DNA of 64,000 bases, taken from positions 124,001 to 188,000 of the forward strand of contig NZ_FNRM01000006.1 of assembly GCF_900107845.1 (NCBI RefSeq), in the 5' to 3' direction. The position numbers were made by a program, and so were the translations under genes. Every line of letters begins with the position of its first letter. The first letter of the stretch is position 1. The notes under the pieces were generated by a model. The model was not told the origin of the DNA and ran no database searches. It worked only from the letters and a program-made list of their open reading frames with translations. The stretch comes from Alkalimonas amylolytica (GTDB taxonomy: Bacteria > Pseudomonadota > Gammaproteobacteria > Enterobacterales > Alteromonadaceae). This document shows, in pieces, positions 53,893 to 63,943 of this stretch.

Positions 53893-54249
53893 ATGCAACC
53901 TTTAGCACTTTTTAAAGCCCTGTCTGATGACACCCGACTACGTATTTTACTGCTGATTGTGCAAGAGCAGGAGCTTTGCGTCTGCGAACTGACTTGTGCA
54001 CTTGGCTTGTCGCAACCCAAAATTTCAAGGCATCTGGCCTTGCTGCGCCAGTTAGGCATTCTGAGCGACCGCCGCCAGGGCCAGTGGGTGTTTTACCAGC
54101 TGCACCCGGAGCTGGATGACTGGGCGCAGACCATCTTGCAACACACACTAAGTGCCAATCAGAACTTGCTCACCCACAACCAGCAGCAACTGGCGCAAAT
54201 GGGCGATCGCCCCGAGCGCTCCAGCCAATGCTGCATTGCCTCTTGCTAA
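53893..54249 (+). CDS. arsR: ArsR family metalloregulator
   Basis: 118 aa from ATG at 53893, 11 bp after arsC. Winged helix with SDDTRLRILLLIVQEQELCVCELTCALGLSQPKISRHLALLRQLGILSDRRQGQWVFYQL. The arsenite site CxC in ELCVCELTC is Cys29, Cys31 and Cys35. It should bind the ars promoter and leave it on arsenite binding. Cys-rich C-terminal tail (CCIASC) is less usual. Confidence 0.9.
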   Translation: MQPLALFKALSDDTRLRILLLIVQEQELCVCELTCALGLSQPKISRHLALLRQLGILSDRRQGQWVFYQLHPELDDWAQTILQHTLSANQNLLTHNQQQLAQMGDRPERSSQCCIASC

Positions 54250-54267
54250 TTTTTTTAAGGAATCATT

Positions 54268-55296
54268 ATGACCATCAAAGTAGGAATCAATGGCTTTGGC
54301 CGGATTGGCCGGCTGGCCCTGCGCGCAGCCTTCGACTGGCCTGAGTTTGAATTTGTCCGCATTAATGACCCGGCAGCCGATGCCGCTACCTATGCCCACC
54401 TGCTGAACTTCGATTCGGTGCATGGCATCTGGCAGCACAATGCCACGGCCGATGCCGACAGCATGCTCATTAATGGCAAGCGGATTGCGGTGACTAGCAA
54501 CAAAACCATCGGCGATACCGACTGGTCGGATTGCGATCTGGTGATTGAAGCCTCCGGCAAGATGAAAACCGTCGCTGCGCTGCAGGCTTACCTGGATCAG
54601 GGCGTCAAACGCGTGGTAGTCAGTGCCCCGGTAAAAGAAGCCGGAGCGCTGAATGTGGTGATGGGCGTGAACCATCAGTTATTCGACCCTGCCACACACC
54701 GTATTGTTACTGCTGCGTCCTGCACCACCAACTGCCTGGCTCCGGTGGTAAAAGTGATCCATCAATCGCTGGGCATTAAGCATGGGTCCATCACCACCAT
54801 CCATGATTTAACCAATACCCAAAGCATTATGGATACACCGCACAAAGATCTGCGCCGCGCCCGCGCCTGTGGCAGCAGCCTGATCCCAACCACCACCGGC
54901 TCGGCTACGGCCATTATCGAGATTTTCCCCGAGTTAAAAGGTCGCTTAAACGGCCATGCGGTGCGGGTGCCACTGACCAATGCCTCCTTAACCGACTGCG
55001 TGTTTGAAGTGGAGCGCGCTACCAGCGCCGAAGAAGTAAACCAGTTGCTGAAAACCGCTGCCGAAGGTGAGCTGAAAGATATTCTGGGCTACGAAGAGCG
55101 GCCCTTGGTATCCATTGATTACAAAACCGATCCGCGCTCCAGCATCATTGATGCCTTATCCACCATGGTGATTAACGGCACCCAGGTGAAGATCTACGCC
55201 TGGTACGACAATGAATGGGGCTATGCCAACCGCACGGTAGAGCTGGCAAAAATGGTTGGCCTGAGCGATCAGGCCAACAGCAAGGTCGGAGCCTGA
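54268..55296 (+). CDS. ArsJ-associated glyceraldehyde-3-phosphate dehydrogenase
   Basis: 342 aa. NAD-binding [17 protein letters not shown], catalytic Cys152 in [11 protein letters not shown], and a HDLTNTQ stretch with the helper His. Distinct from housekeeping GapA in sequence and in being between arsR and arsJ. In known arsenate-resistance operons this enzyme makes 1-arseno-3-phosphoglycerate from arsenate, which ArsJ exports. 18 bp after arsR with AAGGAA. Confidence 0.92.
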   Translation: MTIKVGINGFGRIGRLALRAAFDWPEFEFVRINDPAADAATYAHLLNFDSVHGIWQHNATADADSMLINGKRIAVTSNKTIGDTDWSDCDLVIEASGKMKTVAALQAYLDQGVKRVVVSAPVKEAGALNVVMGVNHQLFDPATHRIVTAASCTTNCLAPVVKVIHQSLGIKHGSITTIHDLTNTQSIMDTPHKDLRRARACGSSLIPTTTGSATAIIEIFPELKGRLNGHAVRVPLTNASLTDCVFEVERATSAEEVNQLLKTAAEGELKDILGYEERPLVSIDYKTDPRSSIIDALSTMVINGTQVKIYAWYDNEWGYANRTVELAKMVGLSDQANSKVGA

Positions 55297-55300
55297 TACC

Positions 55301-56527
55301 ATGCTGAGCCAGCTTAGCCCTCACATTCGCCAGTATTTGGTGGTCACCGGTAACTATTGGGCCTTTACCCTGACCGATGGCGCTTTGCGCATGCTGGTGG
55401 TGCTGTATTTTTACAGCCTGGGCTATGATGGTCTCAGCATTGCCATGCTGTTTTTGTTTTACGAGTTTTTCGGCGTGGTCACCAATCTGGCAGGCGGCTG
55501 GCTGGGCGCCCGCATTGGCCTGAACAAAACCATGAACATCGGCCTTTTGCTGCAAATTCTGGCGTTGTCGATGCTGCTGGTACCTGCCGAGTACCTGCTG
55601 GTGCCCTGGGTGATGGCGGCGCAGGCATTGTCGGGCATAGCCAAAGATCTGAACAAGATGAGTGCCAAAAGCAGCATCAAGCTGCTGGTGGCCGATGCCG
55701 AGCAAAGCACCCTGTACAAATGGGTGGCGATTTTAACCGGCTCAAAAAATGCGTTAAAAGGGGTCGGCTTCTTTCTGGGTGGCCTGCTGCTGGCGCTGAT
55801 TGGCTTTTGGTGGGCCATCTTTGCCATGGCTGCCATGCTTAGCCTGATCTGGTTGTGCAGCTTATGGCTGCTAAAACGCGATCTGGGCAAAAGCAGTTAC
55901 AAACCAAAATTCCGCGATATGCTGTCGAAAAGCCGTGCCATCAATTTATTGTCGGCCGCCCGGCTGTGTTTATTCGCCGCCCGCGATGTGTGGTTTGTGG
56001 TGGCCTTGCCACTGTTTCTGGCCAGTCAGTTCCAATGGGATCACTGGCAGGTCGGTGGCTTTTTAGCGCTGTGGGTAATTGGCTATGGCGCCGTGCAAAG
56101 CCAGGCCCCACGACTAACCGGTAAAGCCAAAAACCGTACGCCGGATGGCAGGCAAGCGGTGCTTTGGGCGTTGCTGTTGTGCGGTCTGCCAGCTGCCATT
56201 GCGCTCAGTATCGAACTGAACTGGCAGGTTGGCCCCATGCTGATTGGCGGCTTGCTGCTGTTTGGCGCTGTCTTTGCCATCAACTCATCCTTGCACAGCT
56301 ATTTAATTGTCAGCTACGCCGGGCGCGATGGCGTTTCGCTGGATGTCGGTTTTTACTACATGGCCAATGCCATGGGCCGCTTATTGGGTACTGTGCTGTC
56401 GGGCTGGCTGTATCTGCACTTTGGCCTGGCGGCCTGCCTGTGGGTGTCGAGTGCTCTGTTGGTGAGCACAGTACTGATTTCGCTGACACTGCCCAGACAA
56501 CAACCAGAGCACACCGAGTCGCCGTAA
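55301..56527 (+). CDS. arsJ: Organoarsenical efflux permease ArsJ (MFS)
   Basis: 408 aa, about 11-12 membrane segments. Opening part NYWAFTLTDGALRMLVVLYFYSLGYDGLSIAMLFLFYEFFGVVTNLAGGWLGARIGL and the middle KDLNKMSAKSSIKLLV and GSKNALKGVGFFLGG are characteristic. Exports 1-arseno-3-phosphoglycerate, which falls apart outside, so it expels arsenate. 4 bp after the GAPDH gene and last in the Pho-box operon. Confidence 0.93.
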   Translation: MLSQLSPHIRQYLVVTGNYWAFTLTDGALRMLVVLYFYSLGYDGLSIAMLFLFYEFFGVVTNLAGGWLGARIGLNKTMNIGLLLQILALSMLLVPAEYLLVPWVMAAQALSGIAKDLNKMSAKSSIKLLVADAEQSTLYKWVAILTGSKNALKGVGFFLGGLLLALIGFWWAIFAMAAMLSLIWLCSLWLLKRDLGKSSYKPKFRDMLSKSRAINLLSAARLCLFAARDVWFVVALPLFLASQFQWDHWQVGGFLALWVIGYGAVQSQAPRLTGKAKNRTPDGRQAVLWALLLCGLPAAIALSIELNWQVGPMLIGGLLLFGAVFAINSSLHSYLIVSYAGRDGVSLDVGFYYMANAMGRLLGTVLSGWLYLHFGLAACLWVSSALLVSTVLISLTLPRQQPEHTESP

Positions 56528-56573
56528 CAGCGACGTTTACTGCTTGCTATTCACCAACCAACTGCTAAAATTA

Positions 56574-56589
56574 CTGTATATTTAAACAG
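56574..56589 (+). promoter_or_regulatory. LexA (SOS) box upstream of umuDC
   Basis: CTGTATATTTAAACAG matches CTGT-n8-ACAG, the LexA consensus, 17 bp before the umuD start. Here it would overlap the transcription start. Confidence 0.92.
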
Positions 56590-56606
56590 TCATTTTGGTG
56601 GTACGG

Positions 56607-57065
56607 ATGGCAGCAACCCCTCTTTTTGCCAGTGAGCAGCGCCCGGAGTGGCTGGGCGCTCCTACAACCGATGCTGGCCGTGCTTTACCGATGTTTTTAA
56701 ACACGGTAGCAGCCGGTTTTCCATCACCAGCACAGGATTATCTTGAAAGCAGCCTGGATTTGCATGAGCTGCTGATCAAACACCCGACCGCCACCTTTTT
56801 TGTTCGCGCCCGTGGCGATTCGATGCGGGGCGCTGCTATTTTCGATGGCGATATTTTACTGGTCGATCGTGCGCTGCAGGCACAGCATCAGGACATTGTG
56901 ATTGCCAGTGTCAATGGCGATATGACAGTCAAACGCTTGCTGCTAAAGCCCGAACCGATGCTGCAGGCTGCCAACCCGAAATACCCGTCGATCCGGCTGG
57001 ATGACAGCCTCGATTTTGAGGTATTCGGCGTGGTCAGCAGCGTGATTCATCAACTGAAGCGTTAA
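56607..57065 (+). CDS. umuD: UmuD, SOS mutagenesis protein (LexA-like peptidase)
   Basis: 152 aa; ATG with GGTGG 5 bp upstream. Cleavage site Ala36-Gly37 in AAGFPSPAQDYLE; catalytic Ser72 (RGDSMRG) and Lys109 (MTVKRLL). RecA filaments trigger self-cleavage, and UmuD' then joins UmuC to form Pol V. 3 bp before umuC. A LexA box lies upstream. Confidence 0.96.
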   Translation: MAATPLFASEQRPEWLGAPTTDAGRALPMFLNTVAAGFPSPAQDYLESSLDLHELLIKHPTATFFVRARGDSMRGAAIFDGDILLVDRALQAQHQDIVIASVNGDMTVKRLLLKPEPMLQAANPKYPSIRLDDSLDFEVFGVVSSVIHQLKR

Positions 57066-57068
57066 GCC

Positions 57069-58355
57069 ATGCCAGTCACCCTCACTACAAAGCGCTGCTT
57101 TGCGCTGGTGGACTGCAATAACTTTTACGCTTCCTGTGAGCGGCTGTTCCGGCCGGATTTAAAGCAGAAACCCCTGGTGGTGCTATCGAACAACGATGGT
57201 TGCATCATCGCCCGCTGCGCGCTGGCCAAGCAACTGAGCATTCCGATGGGCGCGCCCTTTCATCAGATGAAGGCGCTGCTGAAGCAGCATCAGGTGGCGG
57301 TGTTTTCCTCCAACTACGCACTCTATGGCGATCTGTCCAACCGGGTGATGCAAACCCTGGAGCAACTGGCACCGAAAGTGGAGATTTACTCCATTGATGA
57401 AGCCTTTCTGGAGCTATCTGGCCTGGATTTCTGCCAGAACCTGACCGACTTTGGTCAGCAGGTCCGGTCCACTATTTATCAACAGCTTGGCTTGCCGGTG
57501 TGTGTTGGCATAGCGCCCAGCAAAACCCTGGCCAAACTGGCCAATTACGCCGCCAAGAAATACCCGCAGTTTGAGGGGGTGCTAGACCTGACCGAACCGC
57601 ACAAACGACTGCATATCCTGGCCAGAACACCGGTGCAAGAAGTCTGGGGTGTTGGCCGCAAGCTGGCCGAACGACTGCAGGCCATGAATATTGATACCGC
57701 CCTGCAGCTGGCACGGGCTTGCCCACAACAGATCCGCAAAAAGTTCTCGGTAGTGCTGGCCCGCACCGTCAATGAGTTAAATGGCATCGCCTGCCTGACC
57801 TTGGATGAAGTGCAAGAGCCCAAGCAGCAAATTATCAGCAGCCGCAGCTTTGGTCAGCGAGTCAAAGCAAAAGCTGAGATGCAGCAAGCCATCACGCTGT
57901 ACATCAGTCGCGCCGCCGAAAAGCTACGAGCCCAGCATAGCCTGGCGCGCCAGCTCAGTGTTTTTATTCGCAGCAGCCGCTTTGAGCAAAAATCCCGGTT
58001 TTTCGGCGATCAGGCCAGCCTGGAGTTGGAGAGCCCCAGCAACGACAGCCGGGTGTTGCAACAGGCTGCGATGCAGCTGCTGGATCGTATCTGGCGGGAT
58101 GGCCCGGCCTATGCCAAAGCAGGCGTAGTGCTGAGCGATCTGTGTGCGGTGCAAGGCTTGCAAAACAGCTTATTCACACCACCTCCCTCTGAACGCAGCC
58201 AAAGGCTGATGGCTACCATCGACCAACTGAACCAGAAGCACCGTGGCAGCGTATTTATCGCCCGCCAAGGCAGGGATGGCAACTGGCAGATGCAGCAACA
58301 ATTTCTGTCCCCGGCCTACACCACACGCTGGGATCAGTTGCCTGAGGTATGCTGA
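57069..58355 (+). CDS. umuC: UmuC, catalytic subunit of DNA polymerase V
   Basis: 428 aa, Y-family polymerase. ALVDCNNFYASCERLFRP with the first metal Asp, SNNDGCIIARC, YSIDEAFLELSG with the Asp-Glu pair, VCVGIAPSKTLAKLANYAAKK, a helix-hairpin-helix region (VWGVGRKLAERL) and the little-finger domain. Copies past lesions at low fidelity. A weak GCAGCC/GGCTGC hairpin (58384-58399) after the gene may be a terminator. Confidence 0.97.
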   Translation: MPVTLTTKRCFALVDCNNFYASCERLFRPDLKQKPLVVLSNNDGCIIARCALAKQLSIPMGAPFHQMKALLKQHQVAVFSSNYALYGDLSNRVMQTLEQLAPKVEIYSIDEAFLELSGLDFCQNLTDFGQQVRSTIYQQLGLPVCVGIAPSKTLAKLANYAAKKYPQFEGVLDLTEPHKRLHILARTPVQEVWGVGRKLAERLQAMNIDTALQLARACPQQIRKKFSVVLARTVNELNGIACLTLDEVQEPKQQIISSRSFGQRVKAKAEMQQAITLYISRAAEKLRAQHSLARQLSVFIRSSRFEQKSRFFGDQASLELESPSNDSRVLQQAAMQLLDRIWRDGPAYAKAGVVLSDLCAVQGLQNSLFTPPPSERSQRLMATIDQLNQKHRGSVFIARQGRDGNWQMQQQFLSPAYTTRWDQLPEVC

Positions 58356-58435
58356 GTTTCACAGCATCTGCTACCCTTATGAGGCAGCCAACAGGCTGCT
58401 CGTCTATTTCTTTCAACGGTAACCCGGAGTAAATA

Positions 58436-59926
58436 ATGCCAAAGTTTCGTCAACAAGCCTTCCAAATCGCACTGTATATAAACTGCGGTTTATTGTTACT
58501 GACACTGCTGCTGGCCTTTTTACACAACACCTGGGCACTGGCACTACTGATTGGCGTGCCGGCAGTTATAATCCCTTTCTGGTTGCAACAAAGTCTGGGC
58601 GATCATGCGCTGGCACGTATCAGCTATGGCATCAGTTTTATGTTGTTTTGTGCTTTGCACATCCAGCAAAGCATGGGCATGACCGAGGTTCATTTTGGTA
58701 TATTTGTTTTACTGGCCATTCTGATTGCGTTTCGGGACTGGCTGGTGATTCTGGTAGCCGCTGCAGTTATTGCGGTGCATCACTTGCTCTTTATGTGGTT
58801 ACAGGCCAGTGGCCAGCCGCTGTACTTGGTACCGGAAGGCAATGCCACTTTTAGCATTGTGATGATCCATGCCGCTTATGTAGTCGTTGAGGCCGTGGTC
58901 TTAATGATTATTTGCCGTTACAGCTACAAAGAAGCCCAGATTGGCCAGTTTTTTATGACTAGCTCGCAGCAGATGCTGAACCAACAAGGGCACATTGTTC
59001 TAAGGACACCAGAACCGAAGGTTGATTCACGGCTTATTCGCCGCTTTGTCGAGGTGATCAACACCATGCACCAGACGGTTACCACCATTGATAAGGTAGC
59101 AAAACAATTGGATCAAGAATCGGATGAGTTGCTGCAACAAGGCAGCTCACTGGCAGATCGCATGACGCAAAAAATGAAAGAGGTGGAGCGCATCGCCTCA
59201 GCCACCGAACAAATGTCGGCCAGTATTCAGGAACTGGCCGAACTGGCCTCTCAGGTACTAACGCTGGCTCACGACTCCGACAAAGCCGCCAGTTCAGGTC
59301 AGATATCCATTGACACCACCATTCGAACCATTCAGCAACTGGCAGATAACCTGACGGCCTCCCGTCAGAAAGTGCATGGTATGGCGGAGTCCACCCAGGA
59401 AATTAAAGGCGTGCTGGATGTGATCCAGGGCATTGCCGAGCAAACCAATTTACTGGCACTAAACGCTGCAATTGAGGCAGCCAGGGCTGGAGAGCAAGGC
59501 CGTGGCTTTGCCGTGGTAGCCGATGAAGTACGAACGCTGGCCTCACGCACTAACAGCTCCGCGGGTGAAATCAAAGGCATGATTGAACGCATGGTAAAAA
59601 GCAGCCAACAGTCGGTTGAAGCGGTGGATCAGTGCCTGGCTCAACTGGAGCAAACCAAAGACAGCGCCAGCCACAGCGGCACGCAACTGCATGCCATTCT
59701 GGAGCAGGTAAAACGAGTACTGCAATCGGCCGAAGTGATGTCGACCACCCTGACGCAACAAGGCCAGGCCAGTCAGGAAATTGCCGAATCAGCCCAGCAG
59801 CTAAGCAGTATGGCATTGGAGCAACAGCAACAAGGGCAGCGCGTAGTCCACATCGCCAGCGGTGTGGAAGGAGCCACTAAAACACTAGGCCGGGAAATGG
59901 CACGTTTTAGTAATCAAACATCATGA
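58436..59926 (+). CDS. Methyl-accepting chemotaxis protein with polytopic membrane sensor
   Basis: 496 aa. Residues 1-165 form about six membrane segments with hardly any periplasmic part, in place of the usual sensor. After that comes a coiled region and the signalling domain with [40 protein letters not shown]. No HAMP is obvious. Such receptors sense membrane or energy signals (inference). The last 4 bp overlap the next gene. Confidence 0.9.
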   Translation: MPKFRQQAFQIALYINCGLLLLTLLLAFLHNTWALALLIGVPAVIIPFWLQQSLGDHALARISYGISFMLFCALHIQQSMGMTEVHFGIFVLLAILIAFRDWLVILVAAAVIAVHHLLFMWLQASGQPLYLVPEGNATFSIVMIHAAYVVVEAVVLMIICRYSYKEAQIGQFFMTSSQQMLNQQGHIVLRTPEPKVDSRLIRRFVEVINTMHQTVTTIDKVAKQLDQESDELLQQGSSLADRMTQKMKEVERIASATEQMSASIQELAELASQVLTLAHDSDKAASSGQISIDTTIRTIQQLADNLTASRQKVHGMAESTQEIKGVLDVIQGIAEQTNLLALNAAIEAARAGEQGRGFAVVADEVRTLASRTNSSAGEIKGMIERMVKSSQQSVEAVDQCLAQLEQTKDSASHSGTQLHAILEQVKRVLQSAEVMSTTLTQQGQASQEIAESAQQLSSMALEQQQQGQRVVHIASGVEGATKTLGREMARFSNQTS

Positions 59927-60429
59927 AACCACTGTGCGCTAGCGTGTTACTGGCAATTTGGTTGCTGCTAAGCGGAGCGCTGCTATGGCAAGACCAGCGC
60001 TCGCTGGTAGGCCCCTTCGATCAGCACCAGCACTGGCAGACAGCCCCATTGCACGGGTCAGAATTAACAAGCCTTATACCTGGGGACAACTCGAACGCAT
60101 GGTTGCTGGTGCATGTGGAAGATCCCGACTGTCGCTGTCACCGGCAACACCAGGAGCATCGTCAGGAATTGCAGCAAACATTTGCCAATATTCCTCAATA
60201 CACTGTCAGTGTGAAGCAATTACGGCAACAGGGACTGTTGCTGCCAGCGGCACCGATGGCCATCTTGCTTCAACAGGGAGCACTTGTGTACGCTGGCCCT
60301 TACTCCGCAGGAGCGGCATGCGGCAATAGCGATGGCTGGATTGAATCCTTAGTTCGTGGCGAACTGAAACTGGCCGGCAGTTGGCTCAATGGTGAAAGTA
60401 GCAGTTGTCGCTGCCTGCAAGCAGGTTGA
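59923..60429 (+). CDS. DUF6436-like, thioredoxin-fold-type protein
   Basis: 168 aa, signal anchor near 5-22, then a single domain. Motif [11 protein letters not shown] resembles the redox helix start DPDCPC of this family, with later [17 protein letters not shown] and a C-terminal SSSCRC. Thiol-type function is likely, in the periplasm or at the membrane. Its start overlaps the MCP stop (ATGA), so the two are translationally coupled. Convergent with lldP with no gap. Confidence 0.7.
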   Translation: MKPLCASVLLAIWLLLSGALLWQDQRSLVGPFDQHQHWQTAPLHGSELTSLIPGDNSNAWLLVHVEDPDCRCHRQHQEHRQELQQTFANIPQYTVSVKQLRQQGLLLPAAPMAILLQQGALVYAGPYSAGAACGNSDGWIESLVRGELKLAGSWLNGESSSCRCLQAG

Positions 60430-62085
60430 TTAGTACCAAAACAACACAGCCACCAAGCTGGCCGCCAGGCAGTAATACAGCATCGGTACCAGGGTGTAGC
60501 GAATAATATCCCCTTCACGGCCACTTAAATTCACCACACTGGCGGCCGCCACCACATTGACCACACAGATCATATTGCCGGCATTAGCACCGAGCAATTG
60601 CAAACCCAGTACCAGCGTCTCTGGCAAGGCCGCTTCTGCTGCCACCGCTTGCTGAAAGGACGCAAACATCATGTTGGAGAACGTGGCCGAACCAGCCAAA
60701 AAAGAACCCAAAGCCCCCACCAACGGGGCCACCCAAAGCCAGTAATCGGCCAGATGCAGCGCTGCTACCTGCGCCAGTTCAAACGGCATGGCAGCGAGCC
60801 CGGCTTCATTGACACCGGATTGCAGGAAGATCCGCACCATAGGCACAGAAGCCATCAGCGCAATAGTTGCAGGCCCAAGCCGGGCCAGGCTGTCACGGCC
60901 GGCTTGTTGCAAACAGCGCAGCGGGCTCTGACGCTGCACGCTTTGGTCCAGCGGGTTTTTATGCAGCGGACTTTTGTGCAGCCAAAGCGTCAGCAAAGCC
61001 ACCCATACAAAAAAAGAACCCGGTAAATACAAAGGTGCCAGACTGGCGCTGATGCTAGTGCCCAGAATATCCGGCCAACGCAACACCCAGCCACTAAGCC
61101 AGCCCTGTAAAGGCAACTGCGGTACCCGGCTTAATACCAGCAGCACAGCGACCAGTACATAAGGTGACCAGGCCCGCCAAAGCGGCATCGCCAGCGGCAT
61201 GCTCAAAGCTTGACGCTGCAAGTCTTCGCTTTGGGTTTTGTCTTCGGCCGAGAAGTACCAGGCCCGTTTAGGTAACAAAATGCGATAGCGCGCTAAAGTG
61301 CTCATCAGCGCCAGCCCCACCAAAGCCCCTAAAATGGATGGAAACTCCGGCCCCAGCGCCCAGGCCACGGCATAAGCCGGTACCGTAAAGGCGAGCCCCC
61401 CCAGGATGGCAAAAGGAGCCAGTTGCAAGGCAGGCCACCAGCTTTTATCCTCACTGAAAAAACGGGTCAGGATCAAACAGAGGATCAGTGGCAGCAAGGA
61501 GGCCACCAGCACATCAATGCCAATGGCGGTCAGAGCAATGGCTTGCAGCGCTTGCGGGCTGGCAGCTGCCATGCCCTGCCCCATGCCTACCAGCACCGGG
61601 GTACCGACCGCTCCAAAAGACACGCTGCTGGAATCGGCTATCAGCGCCAGCACCACTGCTGCCAGCGGCGAGAAGCCAAGCGCCACCAGCAACGGGGCTG
61701 CAATGGCAGCCGGGGTGCCAAAGCCGGCCGCCCCTTCTAAAAAACTGACAAAGAGCCAGCCAATTAAGATGGTTTGCACCCGCCTGTCCGGAGAGAGTTT
61801 GGCAAAGCCTGCCCGGATCACATCCAAACCGCCGCTGTGCCGCAGCACATTCAGCAGCAAGATAGCGCCAAAGACGATCCATAAAATGCTGATGGCAATC
61901 ACGCTGCCTTCCAGCATGGCGGCCAGCAATTGGCGCAGTGGCATCTGCCAGACCAATAGCGCCAACAGGGCAGACACCAGCAAACTCAGCGGCATGGCGC
62001 GGGTGGCAGGTAGGCGCAGCAGTACCAGCAATACAAAGACACTGAGTACCGGCATCAGCGCCGTCAGCCATTGCAAGCTGGTCAT
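60430..62085 (-). CDS. lldP: L-lactate permease LldP
   Basis: 551 aa, about 12-14 membrane segments. Family patterns: [44 protein letters not shown], and [23 protein letters not shown] with [21 protein letters not shown]. Imports L-lactate (also D-lactate, glycolate) with protons. No lld dehydrogenase is adjacent. 11 bp after the adenosine deaminase stop, so they share a transcript. Confidence 0.94.
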   Translation of the reverse strand: MTSLQWLTALMPVLSVFVLLVLLRLPATRAMPLSLLVSALLALLVWQMPLRQLLAAMLEGSVIAISILWIVFGAILLLNVLRHSGGLDVIRAGFAKLSPDRRVQTILIGWLFVSFLEGAAGFGTPAAIAAPLLVALGFSPLAAVVLALIADSSSVSFGAVGTPVLVGMGQGMAAASPQALQAIALTAIGIDVLVASLLPLILCLILTRFFSEDKSWWPALQLAPFAILGGLAFTVPAYAVAWALGPEFPSILGALVGLALMSTLARYRILLPKRAWYFSAEDKTQSEDLQRQALSMPLAMPLWRAWSPYVLVAVLLVLSRVPQLPLQGWLSGWVLRWPDILGTSISASLAPLYLPGSFFVWVALLTLWLHKSPLHKNPLDQSVQRQSPLRCLQQAGRDSLARLGPATIALMASVPMVRIFLQSGVNEAGLAAMPFELAQVAALHLADYWLWVAPLVGALGSFLAGSATFSNMMFASFQQAVAAEAALPETLVLGLQLLGANAGNMICVVNVVAAASVVNLSGREGDIIRYTLVPMLYYCLAASLVAVLFWY

Positions 62086-62096
62086 GTCATCCGCTC

Positions 62097-63326
62097 CTAG
62101 TCAATAAAACCATACTGCTGGGCTACCCGGTCAAAGTACTGCAGACACTGTTTGGCGTACTGGCGCTTTTCCACATAATTGCCGGGAAAGAAGTTTTTCT
62201 TAAAGCCATAAGCCACCATATCTTTTAAGCGCTTAAACGGAATGTCAAAGTGATCCAGCGCCAGCTTGTATTCATCACTCAGCGTGGTGTTGGAGACCAG
62301 CCGGTTGTCGGTACAGATCACCGTCGCCATGCGGTTCTTGAGCATTTCGCCAAACGGATGCTGGCGAATATCGGCAATGGCCGGATTGGTTTGCAAGTTG
62401 CTGGTCAGACAGACCTCAATGGCAATGCGTTTATCGGCCATAAAGGAAGCCAGGCGCTGACTGTAGGCCACAGGATCAACAATGGCCGGGTCCTGAATGC
62501 GCTCCGGTAAAAACAACGAATAGCCGTGACCAATGCGATCAGCATGGCACTCAGCGATGGCTTCGAACACGCTTTCAGCACCATAGGCTTCACCGGCATG
62601 CACGGTTTTCAGCAAAAAATGCTGATGGGCGAACTCATACACCTCTTTAAATTTACTGGCCGGATAACCGGATTCCTGACCGGCTAAGTCCAACCCGACA
62701 ATCGGCAAGCCTTCATCATCGCGCAGCCGCACACTGGCCCGCACCAGCTCCATCGCCGCCAGTTTAATGACCTGCATCGGTTCAAAGTCGCGCATTAATT
62801 GAAACAGCTGGTCGTAATAGGGCGAAAAGCCTTTGGCGGCAAACATCCGCATGGCGCAGTTGATAATGCCATAACGAAAAGGCGGCTTGCCTTGCTCCAG
62901 CACAGCGGCCGAGTTGTTGTATGCCTGCTCGGCTTGCTGCAAGCCGGCGTTCACAGCCCGCATCACGGTATCAAAATCCAGCCCACGGCTTAAATCCATC
63001 AGCAGCTGAGGGGCAAAGCGCACTTCGATGTAATTGACCCCTTCGGCCAGATTATCCTGTGCCAGCTCATAAGCCGCCTGCGTCAGATGATTGGCATCGC
63101 GGAGCACAGCACAGGTGTATTGAAAGCCGCGCAGGTATTCGCCAAGGTTTTGATACGCTGGTTTAAAGACCTGGGCCTGCAACCCTTCCACGGTATCGGC
63201 CGGTAGCGGCACTTTCAGCGTCTTTGCCATTGCCAGTAAGGTATCCAGCCGTAAGCTGCCATCTAAATGCAGGTGTAAATCGGCTTTGGGCATGGCGCGG
63301 ATAAAGTCGGTGGAGTATCGAGGCAT
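62097..63326 (-). CDS. add: Adenosine deaminase
   Basis: 409 aa from ATG at 63326 with AGGA 8 bp upstream; a TTG at 63344 would add six residues. Zinc-binding HLHLDGS at the start, HAGEAYG with the catalytic Glu region, [12 protein letters not shown], and CLTSNLQTN. The usual metal/base pair DD appears here as TDN ([15 protein letters not shown]), as in a known bacterial subgroup. Converts adenosine to inosine. First gene of the add-lldP unit. Confidence 0.9.
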   Translation of the reverse strand: MPRYSTDFIRAMPKADLHLHLDGSLRLDTLLAMAKTLKVPLPADTVEGLQAQVFKPAYQNLGEYLRGFQYTCAVLRDANHLTQAAYELAQDNLAEGVNYIEVRFAPQLLMDLSRGLDFDTVMRAVNAGLQQAEQAYNNSAAVLEQGKPPFRYGIINCAMRMFAAKGFSPYYDQLFQLMRDFEPMQVIKLAAMELVRASVRLRDDEGLPIVGLDLAGQESGYPASKFKEVYEFAHQHFLLKTVHAGEAYGAESVFEAIAECHADRIGHGYSLFLPERIQDPAIVDPVAYSQRLASFMADKRIAIEVCLTSNLQTNPAIADIRQHPFGEMLKNRMATVICTDNRLVSNTTLSDEYKLALDHFDIPFKRLKDMVAYGFKKNFFPGNYVEKRQYAKQCLQYFDRVAQQYGFID

Positions 63327-63384
63327 GGCAGCATCCTGTGGCAATGATGGCTTTAGTGTAGCCGTAAATGCTCTGCTGCTGAAG

Positions 63385-63420
63385 GCAAAAGGCCAGTCGC
63401 ATTAGCGACTGGCCTTATTT
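63385..63420 (-). terminator. Rho-independent terminator between HiPIP and add
   Basis: Stem AAGGCCAGTCGC / GCGACTGGCCTT, loop ATTA (63401-63404). On the minus strand followed by TTGCC after TT; on the plus strand by ATTTTAGG. It ends the HiPIP transcript. Confidence 0.87.
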
Positions 63421-63438
63421 TAGGCAACCGAACCAAGC

Positions 63439-63732
63439 TTATTGCATGGCAACCCAGGCTGCACACCAACCCTCGTTGGCCACTAATTTACCAGGGAAAA
63501 TGGCACAAGGACGCCAGTCGGCTTCCTCCCCCTGGATTAGGTTGCAGTTGTGGCAATACTGGCCTTCCACTTCCGACTCGTGGGTGTAACGCATCGCCAC
63601 CGCCAGCGGATCATCCAACTTCACCTTTTCAGCGGCAATGGCCCTCAGACTGACACCGCCTAGTGTCATTCCGATTAGACCGCCGGCGGAGAGCTTGAGA
63701 AACTGACGACGTTTTTCATTGGTTTTAGACAT
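63439..63732 (-). CDS. High-potential iron-sulfur protein (HiPIP), Tat-exported
   Basis: 97 aa from ATG with AGGAG 7 bp upstream; a frame open to 63897 is rejected. Twin-arginine signal RRQFLKLS then a hydrophobic run to about residue 33. Mature part has the four cluster ligands Cys60, Cys63, Cys76 and Cys90 (YCHNC, C, GWC). Carries a 4Fe-4S cluster at high potential as a soluble periplasmic electron carrier. Transcribed alone. Confidence 0.95.
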   Translation of the reverse strand: MSKTNEKRRQFLKLSAGGLIGMTLGGVSLRAIAAEKVKLDDPLAVAMRYTHESEVEGQYCHNCNLIQGEEADWRPCAIFPGKLVANEGWCAAWVAMQ

Positions 63733-63943
63733 GGTGTTACTCCTGCATTGTGAAAACAAATTTTTTATTGTTCTTTCATAATACTGCGTAAAGTCCACTC
63801 TGGTTTTGATGCTGCGCAACAAAAACCCGGCAGACAATGACTCCCTAGAGCTTAGTTGCTTTATTGCTAAAACCCAACCCTGCATTGTGACTTCCACCCG
63901 ACCGCTCTACAATGAAGACTCCTGAAGTCGTTCGGAGTTTCCT

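Noticed and set aside
63733-63897. Long N-terminal extension of the HiPIP reading frame
   Set aside because: The twin-arginine signal and AGGAG fix the start at 63732; the extension is leader DNA.
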